Source: Sva-07 sp964651825
GTDB taxonomy: Bacteria; Actinomycetota; Acidimicrobiia; Acidimicrobiales; Ilumatobacteraceae
Direction: 5' to 3'
NCBI GenBank assembly: GCA_964651825.1
Contig: CAZYWK010000050.1
Span: 1 to 28,772 of the forward strand
Length of the DNA: 28,772 nucleotides
Part shown: positions 17,011 to 23,886 of the stretch, one piece after another
Numbering within the stretch: position 1 is the first letter of the stretch
Layout: the number at the start of each line of letters is the position of its first letter
Notes under the pieces: generated by a model
Told to the model about the DNA's origin: nothing
What the model saw: only the letters and a program-made list of their open reading frames with translations
The model's database searches: none
Position numbers and translations under genes: made by a program

Positions 17011-18642
17011 TCAGGCGTCGGCGCGTTGGAGGATGACGGCGCTGCTCGGAGTGCCGCCGCCGGTGGCGACGACGGCGGTCTTGGCGTCGGCCACTTGGCG
17101 GTCCCCGGCCGCTCCACGGAGCTGGGTGATCGCTTCATAGAAGAAGCCCATGCCGTGGGTGCGGCCCTCGGAGAGCTGGCCGCCGTGGGGGTTGAGGGGC
17201 ACCTTGCCGTCGAGGGCGATCGTGCGGCCGCCGTCGATCCAGTCCTTCGCTTCGCCGAACTCGCAGAAGCCGAGGCCTTCGAGCCAGCTCACGCAGTTGA
17301 ACGTGAAGCCGTCGTAGAGCAGGGCGACGTCGATGTCGTCGGGGGTCAACGACGTGCGGGTCCACAGATGGGTGGCCGGGCCGATCACCTGGGGCTCGTG
17401 GGTCACTGTGTCCTGGTCCCACGAGAGCCGCTCGGTGATCTGCGTGCCGGCGGCCTCGATGCGGACCACCGGGTGCGGCAGGTCACCGGCCACATCGACC
17501 GCGCTGACGATCACTGCCATCGCTCCGTCGCAGGGGACGTCGCAGTCGTAGAGGCCGAACGGCGTGGTCACGAGCCGGGCCTCGAAGTAGTCGTCGAGCG
17601 TCATCGGGTCGCGGTAGATCGCCTCGGGGTTGAGCCCGGCGTTGCGGCGGGCGTTCACCGCGATGTGTCCGAACAGCTCACGCGTCGCGCCGTAGCGGTG
17701 CAGGTACTGCGACGCGTTCATGCCGATCCAGTTGGCCGCGCTCGCCGCCCCGTACGGCAGGCGCCACTGCATGTCGCCGACGAGGCGACCCCCGCCTCCG
17801 CCGAGCTGGAGCATGCCCGCCGTGGTCTGCCAGACCGTGCGGAAGCACAGCACGTGGCGGCACAGGCCGTTGGCGACCGCCATCGCCGCGTTGAGGATCG
17901 AGCCTCCGGGGCCGGGTACTTCCGGACCGCCGCAGATCCAGGTCGGCTTCAGTCGCAACACCTCCTCGACGGCGCTGATGCCGCCCTCACTGAAGCCGAT
18001 CTCGTAGCCCATCCCACCTGGATAGGTGGCGATGCCGTCGATGTCGTCGGGCGTGAGCCCGGCGTCGGCGATCGCCGCGAGGCTGGCGTCGACGGCCAGC
18101 GACAGCGGGTCGCGGCCGAGCCGGCGCCCGAGGGCGGAACGGCCGATGCCGGTGATCGCCGAGCGCTGCTCGTAGCGGTCGTCGCTCAGCGGCAGCCGGA
18201 CGGTCGGCCGGACGGGCTCGACGACGCGGTCGACCGGATCGATCTCACCGGTCGGCGCGAACAGCGGCACCCAAACGTCATCGTTCTGCTCGAAGCGGAC
18301 CTCGACCTCCATGCCGATCGCCACGTCGTCGGGATCACACTCGACGATGTTCGTGGTCAGGTGGATGGTCGGGTCGTCGGCCAGCGCGACGTTCGCGATC
18401 GCGTACGGCGGGGCGAAGCCCGGCAGCCACTGCTGATGGTTGACCGTGACGCCGATGACGGTCGCCCGGCCCGACATCACCCGCGGCGACGACGCCGAGC
18501 TCCGGCACGCGGGGCAGATCGGCGCCGGCGGATGCACGAGCGTGTCGCAGTCGTCGCAGCCCTGGATGCGCAACTGGCCGTCGGCGCCGGAGGTCCAGAA
18601 CCACCCGCTCCACGGCAGCAGTTTGGGCAGCGGCCGGATCAC
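17011..18642 (-). CDS. DUF35 (zinc ribbon/OB) fused to SCP-x/Ltp2-like thiolase
   Basis: A 543-residue two-domain protein. The N-terminal 130 residues are DUF35-like: zinc ribbon Cys29, Cys32, Cys43, Cys46, then an OB-fold. From about residue 160 onward is a thiolase of the SCP-x/Ltp2 type, with DDIDGIATYPGG, CFRTVWQTTAG, DCDVPCDGA and the C-terminal NPHGGQLSEGRTHG (484-497). In cholesterol degradation the Ltp2 aldolase needs the DUF35 domain of ChsH2 to cleave the side chain, normally as separate proteins. Here the two are one chain, suggesting a retro-aldolase for a beta-hydroxyacyl-CoA. Start GTG 18642 is weakly supported (GAGAG upstream). The reaction is inference. Confidence 0.9.
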   Translation of the reverse strand: MIRPLPKLLPWSGWFWTSGADGQLRIQGCDDCDTLVHPPAPICPACRSSASSPRVMSGRATVIGVTVNHQQWLPGFAPPYAIANVALADDPTIHLTTNIVECDPDDVAIGMEVEVRFEQNDDVWVPLFAPTGEIDPVDRVVEPVRPTVRLPLSDDRYEQRSAITGIGRSALGRRLGRDPLSLAVDASLAAIADAGLTPDDIDGIATYPGGMGYEIGFSEGGISAVEEVLRLKPTWICGGPEVPGPGGSILNAAMAVANGLCRHVLCFRTVWQTTAGMLQLGGGGGRLVGDMQWRLPYGAASAANWIGMNASQYLHRYGATRELFGHIAVNARRNAGLNPEAIYRDPMTLDDYFEARLVTTPFGLYDCDVPCDGAMAVIVSAVDVAGDLPHPVVRIEAAGTQITERLSWDQDTVTHEPQVIGPATHLWTRTSLTPDDIDVALLYDGFTFNCVSWLEGLGFCEFGEAKDWIDGGRTIALDGKVPLNPHGGQLSEGRTHGMGFFYEAITQLRGAAGDRQVADAKTAVVATGGGTPSSAVILQRADA

Positions 18643-18660
18643 GGGTGGACACTCTCGACG

Positions 18661-18705
18661 ACACGAGTGAGTGAGCGCCAGCGAGCGAACGGCCAGGCGC
18701 GGCCT
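18661..18705. repeat. GAGTGAGTGAGCG low-complexity stretch and small hairpin
   Basis: In the 85-base gap between two minus-strand genes there is a repeat-like run with GAGT, GAGT, GAGC and then GCGAGCGA. It is followed by AGGC-GCG-GCCT (18695-18705), an 11-base inverted repeat. No U-run follows. It may be a weak terminator or an mRNA processing site. Confidence 0.3.
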
Positions 18706-18727
18706 GCGTGGCCCGGGAACGCAATCA

Positions 18728-19564
18728 CTAGTAGCGGCCGGTGAGGAAGTCGGCGGTGCCCTTCGCGGCGGGGTAGGAGTTGGTGATGCCACTGCTGAAG
18801 TAGCCCTGGTCGCTCGTCAACGTGATGCCAGTGATCGCCTTGGCCGCGTCACTGCACAGGAACACGAGCGGGAACGCCTGATCCTCAGGGGTGGAGGCCT
18901 CGACGCCGGTGTCGTCGCGGTAGTCGGCACCGAAGCCGAGCCACATCTCCTTGTTCGCCTGGGCGAGCGGGGTGTCGGTCGGCCCGGGCATGATGGCGTT
19001 GATCCGGATGCCCTGCTTGAGCAGCGGGTACGCCATGCTGGCGACGTACAGGCACACAGTCAGCTTGCTCTGGAAGTAGTCGGCTTTGCCGTTGTCGAGC
19101 GCCCACTGCGACGCCTCGTCCATGTCCTCGATGGCCAGGTACTCGCGGAGCACCTCCTGGTTGTCGTCACGGGCCCACGCGGCGCCGGCGGCCGAGGAGA
19201 TGAAACCGATCGCACTGCCTCGCCCGAGCATCCCGGCGTCGAGCATCCGGTTGATCATGTGACGGTGGCCGAGGAAGTTGATCTTCTCGATGCCGGGCGT
19301 GCCGTCGGCGACACCCGCACACGAGAACAGCGCGTCGACGCGGCCGCCGCACTCGTCGACGGCGGCGTCGATCGAGGCCTTGTCGGCGAGGTTGACGTTG
19401 ATCGAGCCAGCGATGCCGTCGATCTCGATGGGGGCGAAGTCCATCGCGACGACCTCGGCGCCGGCGTCGACGAGGAGGCGGGCGGCCGCGTTGCCCATGC
19501 CCGTGGCGGCGCCGACGACCACGACGCGCTTGGCGTCGTAGCGGAACTGATCGAACAGGGACAT
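18728..19564 (-). CDS. SDR oxidoreductase, 3-alpha-HSD-like
   Basis: A 278-residue short-chain dehydrogenase. Seen: GAATGMG (18-24), Asp42 consistent with NAD(H), active-site FISSAAGA (Ser123/124) and YFQSK (Tyr163, Lys167). A 38-residue insert between Ser and Tyr is the signature of 3-alpha-hydroxysteroid dehydrogenase-like SDRs. The 6398-7249 SDR has the same layout. ATG 19564 has AGGAG six bases upstream. Preceded by the P450 gene (83-base gap) and followed by the DUF35-thiolase gene, so it may be part of a single P450-SDR-aldolase transcript. Confidence 0.93.
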   Translation of the reverse strand: MSLFDQFRYDAKRVVVVGAATGMGNAAARLLVDAGAEVVAMDFAPIEIDGIAGSINVNLADKASIDAAVDECGGRVDALFSCAGVADGTPGIEKINFLGHRHMINRMLDAGMLGRGSAIGFISSAAGAAWARDDNQEVLREYLAIEDMDEASQWALDNGKADYFQSKLTVCLYVASMAYPLLKQGIRINAIMPGPTDTPLAQANKEMWLGFGADYRDDTGVEASTPEDQAFPLVFLCSDAAKAITGITLTSDQGYFSSGITNSYPAAKGTADFLTGRY

Positions 19565-19647
19565 GCGGAACTCCTGGATGGTCTGGATGGGTGAGGTTTC
19601 GATGGTCGGCGAGGATTCGTCAACCGGGCGGATCGCGTCCGACCCGA

Positions 19648-20856
19648 TCAGTCGAGGACGACGGTCAACTGGTCCCAGCCGCGCACGGTCGAGGTGTGCG
19701 ATCGCTCGGAACGGTCGTAGTCGATCGACCAGTCGGGGAAGCGCTGGAGGATCTCGTCGAGCGCAACGCGGCCTTCGAGCCGGGCGAGCGCGGCGCCGAG
19801 GCAGAAGTGCAGGCCGTACCCGAACGAGAGGTGGTGGTCGATCTTGCGGCGCGGGTCGAACTCCTCGGCGGTGTCGCCCCACTTGCGTTCGTCGTGGTTG
19901 GCGGCGCCGTTGAGGAGCAGGATCGCGCTGCCCTCCGGAACGGTCTGGCCGTGGATCTCGACGTCTTCGTTGACGTAGCGGGCCTGCACGGGTGACGGCG
20001 CCTCGAAGCGCAACATCTCCTCGATCGCGTTCGGGAGCAGGTCGGGGTTCTCGCGGATCTCGCGGCGGGCCTCGGGCCGCTCGGCGAGCGTGCGTACGGA
20101 ATGACCGATCAGCTTCGTGGTGGTCTCGTTGCCGGCCCCGGCGAGCAGGTTGACGTAGCCGAGCACCTCGTCGCGGGTGAGGCGACGGGTCACGCCGAGG
20201 TGGTCCTCGAACTCGGCGGTGACGAGTTGGGTCATCACGTCGTCGGACGGGTTCTCGAGCCGCCAGTCGAGGTACTCGCCGAACAGGTCGGCGGTGTCCG
20301 AGTTCCCGAAGTCCTTGAATGCCGAGCTGTAGTCGTCGGCGGAATCGAGGTGGAGCCCGCCGTCGGTGGAGTCGCGGATCGCCTGCTGGTCGGCCTCGGG
20401 GATGCCGAGCAGCATGCCGATGACACGCATCGGCATCTTCGCGGCGAGGACCTCGACGATGTCGAACTCGCTCTGACCCTCGAGGGCGTCGAGCTCGATC
20501 TGGCAGTAGCGGCGGACCTCGGGCTCGATGGCGTTCATCTTGCGCGGCGTGAACACCCGCGACATCAACCCGCGGTAGGCCGTGTGGCTCGGGGGATCGT
20601 CGAAGATCACCATGCCGGGCGGCATCTCGATGTCCGCCTTGATCAGCTCGAGGATCGTGCCCCGGCTGGAGATCAACCGGCCGTGATCCTTCAGCCCGGC
20701 CTCGACGTCGTCCCATCGCGTCAACGCCCAGAAGTCGTGCTTGTCGTTGTAGTAGAGCGGCTGCTCGTCGCGCATCCGCTTCCACACCGGGTACGGATCG
20801 GCGTCGATGTCGAAGTCGTACGGGTCGTAGTAGATGTCGGCGGTGGCGGTGGTCAT
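19648..20856 (-). CDS. Cytochrome P450
   Basis: A 402-residue soluble bacterial P450. Seen: I-helix AGAGNETT (240-247), K-helix E280-x-x-R283 and heme loop FGYGLHFCLG with Cys352 as axial ligand. Length and the DPYPVW N-terminus fit actinobacterial P450s that hydroxylate terpenoids, sterols or fatty acids. I cannot name a CYP subfamily. A redox partner gene is not present in the window. Start ATG 20856 has a GGGGA eight bases upstream. It is divergent from the SnoaL-like gene (21033) across a 176-base region with two adjacent inverted repeats. The likely role is an initial hydroxylation upstream of the SDR. Confidence 0.96.
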   Translation of the reverse strand: MTTATADIYYDPYDFDIDADPYPVWKRMRDEQPLYYNDKHDFWALTRWDDVEAGLKDHGRLISSRGTILELIKADIEMPPGMVIFDDPPSHTAYRGLMSRVFTPRKMNAIEPEVRRYCQIELDALEGQSEFDIVEVLAAKMPMRVIGMLLGIPEADQQAIRDSTDGGLHLDSADDYSSAFKDFGNSDTADLFGEYLDWRLENPSDDVMTQLVTAEFEDHLGVTRRLTRDEVLGYVNLLAGAGNETTTKLIGHSVRTLAERPEARREIRENPDLLPNAIEEMLRFEAPSPVQARYVNEDVEIHGQTVPEGSAILLLNGAANHDERKWGDTAEEFDPRRKIDHHLSFGYGLHFCLGAALARLEGRVALDEILQRFPDWSIDYDRSERSHTSTVRGWDQLTVVLD

Positions 20857-20980
20857 GCGGACTTTCCCCTTCGAATGGTCGCCGGACTCGTGGACGCCGG
20901 ACGCTGATCCTCGCGAACTCGCAGGGCACCGATCGGGCCCCGAACTGAGTGCGAGGATATCATGCTTCCGTCTGGTGAGA

Positions 20981-21003
20981 AGAACGTTCTACCCCGCTGG
21001 GGT
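20981..21003. promoter_or_regulatory. Adjacent inverted repeats AGAACGTTCT and ACCCC-GCT-GGGGT
   Basis: In the divergent region between the P450 gene and the SnoaL-like gene, a 10-base perfect palindrome (20981-20990) is followed directly by five-base arms around GCT (20991-21003). Together they make a plausible regulator site. The next regulator gene on this strand is the TetR at 22321. It is not a KstR site: the two-base spacer in AAC-n2-GTT is absent. Confidence 0.45.
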
Positions 21004-21032
21004 GCGATCTCGCCGGAACGACTGGAGGAGTC

Positions 21033-21467
21033 ATGGACGACGCTCGGATGCGCGACATCATCGAGATCGAGCAGCTGCTCGCCAAGTACGCGGCGGGGAT
21101 GACCCGCGATGACGTCGAGTCGGTGATGGAGGTGTTCACGCCCGACGGCTGGTACAGCGCCTTCGGCGACAAGTATCTGCTCGCCGACTTCCCCCGCCTC
21201 GTCGCCGCGGCACCGAAGGGCCTGTTCATGACGGGCACGCCCGAGCTCCGCATCGATGGTGACGAGGCGTCCGGCATCCAGCCGATGTGCTTCGTCGGCC
21301 AGACGGACCACCACCTGCGCATCGGCTACTGGACCGACACGTTCCGCCGCACCGAGAGCGGCTGGCGGCTGGCCACGCGTGCGGTCACGTTCCTGCGCAA
21401 GAGCGGGGCCCGCGACTCGGGCCGCGAGCACGACCCCACTCGCCCCGAGCCGACCGCGGCTCCGTGA
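21033..21467 (+). CDS. SnoaL-like nuclear transport factor 2-fold protein
   Basis: A 144-residue protein of the NTF2/SnoaL fold: N-terminal helix with IEIEQLLAKYAAGM, then DDVESVMEVFTPDGWY, the typical acidic/aromatic pocket region. C-terminal strands include QTDHHLRIGYWTD and GWRLATRAVTFLR. Such proteins are small hydratases, isomerases (ketosteroid isomerase-like) or ligand-binding subunits. Ketosteroid isomerase catalytic residues cannot be placed with confidence. Start ATG 21033 has a GGAGGAG upstream. A Pro/Arg-rich tail of about 15 residues extends past the fold. It is the first gene of a plus-strand unit with an SDR and TetR. Confidence 0.85.
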   Translation: MDDARMRDIIEIEQLLAKYAAGMTRDDVESVMEVFTPDGWYSAFGDKYLLADFPRLVAAAPKGLFMTGTPELRIDGDEASGIQPMCFVGQTDHHLRIGYWTDTFRRTESGWRLATRAVTFLRKSGARDSGREHDPTRPEPTAAP

Positions 21468-21516
21468 CGATGATCTCGATCCGACGCGTCCGGCCTGGAT
21501 CGGGCAGGCTGCTCCC

Positions 21517-22284
21517 ATGACCTCGATCAGCGATCTGTACGACCTCAGCGGGCGCGTCGCCGTCGTCACCGGCGGATCGCGCGGCATCGGCCAGTCGATC
21601 GTCGAAGCGCTGGCGGAGCACGGAGCAGACGTCGTCGTGGCTTCCCGCAAGCTCGACGGCTGCGAGGAGGTCGCGGCGAAGATCCGTGACACGACCGGGC
21701 GCCGGGCCGAGGCGATCGCGTTCCACGCCGGCCGCTGGGACGACTGTGACGCGCTGCTGGCCACCACGCTCGAACGGTTCGGCCGGCTCGACATCCTCGT
21801 CAACAACGCCGGCATGTCGCCGCTGTACGAGTCGCTCGACTCGATCACCGAGGACCTCTACGACAAGACGCTGTCGGTCAACCTCAAGGGCCCGTTCCGG
21901 CTCGCGGTCGGCGCCGGCACACACATGGTCGACCATGGCGGCGGTTCGATCATCAACATCGGCACCACCGGCTCGCTCGTCGCGTCCACCCGCGAGCTCC
22001 CGTACGCGTGTGCCAAGGCCGGCCTCAACGCGATGACCGTCGGGCTGGCCGAGGCGTTCGCGCCCGCGGTGCGCGTCAACGCGATCCTGCCCGGCCCGTT
22101 CCGCACCCACGCCAGCGAAGGATGGGCGCCGCCGGAAGGTGAGGATGTGCCGTTCGTCCCGCTCCGTCGCATGGGTGACCCGCGAGAGATCGCGCCGCTC
22201 GCAGTGCATCTTGCGAGCGACGCGTCGAGCTTCACCACCGGCGCCATCATCCGCGTCGACGGCGGCATCACCCGCAAGGTGTAG
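21517..22284 (+). CDS. SDR-family oxidoreductase (classical)
   Basis: A 255-residue classical SDR. Seen: TGGSRGIG (18-25), Arg44-Lys45 after beta-2 suggesting NADP(H), NNAG (96-99), YACAK with Tyr163 and Lys167. At the position 13 residues before the Tyr there is Thr150 where Ser is usual, with Ser153 nearby. The C-terminal IIRVDGGI is typical of FabG-like enzymes. Start ATG 21517 has only a weak AGG upstream; the gap to the SnoaL-like gene is 49 bases. It is followed 36 bases later by a TetR gene on the same strand. The pathway step is unknown. Confidence 0.92.
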   Translation: MTSISDLYDLSGRVAVVTGGSRGIGQSIVEALAEHGADVVVASRKLDGCEEVAAKIRDTTGRRAEAIAFHAGRWDDCDALLATTLERFGRLDILVNNAGMSPLYESLDSITEDLYDKTLSVNLKGPFRLAVGAGTHMVDHGGGSIINIGTTGSLVASTRELPYACAKAGLNAMTVGLAEAFAPAVRVNAILPGPFRTHASEGWAPPEGEDVPFVPLRRMGDPREIAPLAVHLASDASSFTTGAIIRVDGGITRKV

Positions 22285-22320
22285 TCACGCTGCGGCTGAC
22301 GGCGTGGCAATCTGAACGAC

Positions 22321-22941
22321 GTGGAACCGGCGACCGCACCCGCTGAGCCCGTCGCCCGTGAGACGAAGCACGCTGACGAGCGCACGCGACTGGAGCGGGC
22401 CGGGTGGGTCGTGCTGCGGCGCAACGGCTATGCCAACGCCGGCATCACCGACATCTTGAAGGAGGCCGGCCTCGGAACACGCGCCTTCTACCGGCACTTC
22501 GCCTCCAAGGACGGCCTGCTCGTCGCGATGTTCAGCGAGAACGCGGCGATCACCGCGCGCCGGCTCACCGAGCGCGTCGAAGCCGCGGGATCGCCGCTCG
22601 ATCGGCTGCGCGCGTGGATCGACGAGATGCTCGCGCTCGGCTACGACGAGCGGCACAGCGAGGCCGCCCGACTGTTCATCTCCCCCACGATGGCCGGCAT
22701 GTTCGACGAGCCGGGCAACGCCGCGATCGACCACATGCGCGCTCCCCTGCGCACGGCGCTCGCCGATGGCGCGGCGTCGGGCGACTTCCCCACGTGCGAT
22801 CCCGACACCGACGCCGCGACCATCCACGCCATCGTCTGGCAACTGTTCACCGACGCCCTCCATGGCCGCGCCAGTCTGTCCCTGGCCGATGCCCGCGCCC
22901 ACGTCGAACGCTTCGCCCTCCCCGCCCTCGGCGCGATCTGA
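22321..22941 (+). CDS. TetR-family transcriptional regulator
   Basis: A 206-residue TetR regulator. The HTH is at about 36-64 (TDILKEAGLGTRAFYRHFAS). The C-terminal helical domain with PLDRLRAWIDEML and FISPTMAGM is a ligand-binding core without known ligand. It starts at GTG 22321 with no strong Shine-Dalgarno and lies 36 bases after the SDR, so is likely co-transcribed. Its target could be the TGAAAA-n5-TTTTCA operator at 23808-23824, or the sites at 20981-21003; neither is proven. It is separate from the 8268 TetR and has a different HTH sequence. Confidence 0.93.
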   Translation: MEPATAPAEPVARETKHADERTRLERAGWVVLRRNGYANAGITDILKEAGLGTRAFYRHFASKDGLLVAMFSENAAITARRLTERVEAAGSPLDRLRAWIDEMLALGYDERHSEAARLFISPTMAGMFDEPGNAAIDHMRAPLRTALADGAASGDFPTCDPDTDAATIHAIVWQLFTDALHGRASLSLADARAHVERFALPALGAI

Positions 22942-22985
22942 GCCCGACGCCCGACCCTCGAGCGCCCAGAGCGCCGCGTTACGTT

Positions 22986-23031
22986 GCTGACCTGCAACGC
23001 CGGGGTCAGGCACCGAGCGTTGCAGGTCAGC
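22986..23031. terminator. Hairpin with 15-base perfect arms after the TetR gene
   Basis: GCTGACCTGCAACGC (22986-23000) and its exact reverse complement (23017-23031) enclose 16 bases. It starts 44 bases past the TetR stop and ends 39 bases before the alpha/beta hydrolase start. It probably separates two transcripts. No U-run is present. Confidence 0.5.
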
Positions 23032-23070
23032 GTCCGACGGCGCGGGGAGCGATCAGGAGGAGAACAGCAG

Positions 23071-23796
23071 ATGGCAACGTACGTATTGGTGCACGGTGGG
23101 GGCCATGGCGGATGGTGTTACGCGAAGGTCACCGAGCGGCTGCAGGCGCTCGGGCATCGCGTGTACGCGCCGAGCCTGACCGGGCTCGGGGATCGGAGCC
23201 ATCTGCTGTCGCCGTCGATCGATCTCGACACGCACATCACCGACGTCGTGCAGCTGCTCTTCTACGAGGACCTCCACGACGTGATCCTCGTCGGCCACAG
23301 TTACGGCGGCATGGTGATCACCGGCATCGCCGATCGGGCACCCGACCGGGTCGGCAAGCTGGTGTACCTCGACGCCGCCAACCCACTGAACGGCCAGTCG
23401 CTCGTCGACGTCGCCGGCCCCCACATGGAGATGGCGCGGCAGATGGGCGAGGTGCGCGACGGCGTCGAGCTGGTGCTGCTCCCGGGCGAGGGTGCGGCCG
23501 GGTTCTACGGGATCGAGGATCCCGACGACCAGGTCTGGGCCGATGCCCGCATGACCCCACACCCCTGGGCCTGCTTCGAGCAGCAGCTCGTGCTCACCGA
23601 CGAAGCCGCGACGGCGTCGATCCCGAAGTTCCACATCGTCTGCGAGGACACGATCCCGACCCGCAACGCCGAGATGATCGAGCGCGCCCGTGCGGAGGGC
23701 CGCCTGTGGTCGATCGACACCGGTCACGACCTGATGATCACCGAACCCGATCTCGTCAGCGACGCCCTCGCCCAGATCGCTGCCCATCCCACCTGA
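23071..23796 (+). CDS. Alpha/beta-hydrolase (EstC/salicylate-esterase-like)
   Basis: A 241-residue alpha/beta-hydrolase. Seen: oxyanion region HGGGHGGW (8-15), nucleophile GHSYGG with Ser77, likely acid Asp193 in CEDTIP, and His219 in TGHDLM. The short length and HGGGHGGW resemble plant-type salicylate-binding esterase and EstC family members that hydrolyse small esters. ATG 23071 has AGGAGGAG with a normal spacing. Its own promoter is not clear; the hairpin at 22986-23031 lies just upstream. The next gene (acyl-CoA dehydrogenase) has its own promoter at 23807-23836. It may feed a hydroxy acid into the following pathway. Confidence 0.92.
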   Translation: MATYVLVHGGGHGGWCYAKVTERLQALGHRVYAPSLTGLGDRSHLLSPSIDLDTHITDVVQLLFYEDLHDVILVGHSYGGMVITGIADRAPDRVGKLVYLDAANPLNGQSLVDVAGPHMEMARQMGEVRDGVELVLLPGEGAAGFYGIEDPDDQVWADARMTPHPWACFEQQLVLTDEAATASIPKFHIVCEDTIPTRNAEMIERARAEGRLWSIDTGHDLMITEPDLVSDALAQIAAHPT

Positions 23797-23806
23797 ACAT
23801 CGCATC

Positions 23807-23836
23807 TTGAAAAAGGTGTTTTCATTCCGGTAAGAT
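23807..23836 (+). promoter_or_regulatory. Promoter with overlapping TGAAAA-n5-TTTTCA operator
   Basis: Seen: -35 TTGAAA (23807-23812), 18-base spacer and -10 TAAGAT (23831-23836). An exact six-base inverted repeat, TGAAAA and TTTTCA, separated by five bases (23808-23824), overlaps the -35 and spacer. A protein bound here would block polymerase. The next gene starts at 23887, giving a leader of about 45 bases. This is the best promoter in the window. Confidence 0.65.
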
Positions 23837-23886
23837 GGCGCGGTCGACGCCATTTCGTGGCGTCCTGTGGACCGGAGGGGTGTCAC

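Noticed and set aside
16981..18744. 587-codon plus-strand frame opposite the DUF35-thiolase gene
   Set aside because: Antisense shadow; the opposite strand carries a full thiolase with conserved motifs.
12660..20980. Shared TTCTCA(C) words upstream of the 12728, 16158 and 20856 genes as a common operator
   Set aside because: Only about seven bases match and their distance to promoters differs. This is too weak to call.
20981..20990. AGAACGTTCT as a KstR or LexA box
   Set aside because: KstR needs AAC-n2-GTT and LexA needs a longer gapped dyad. Neither spacing is present.
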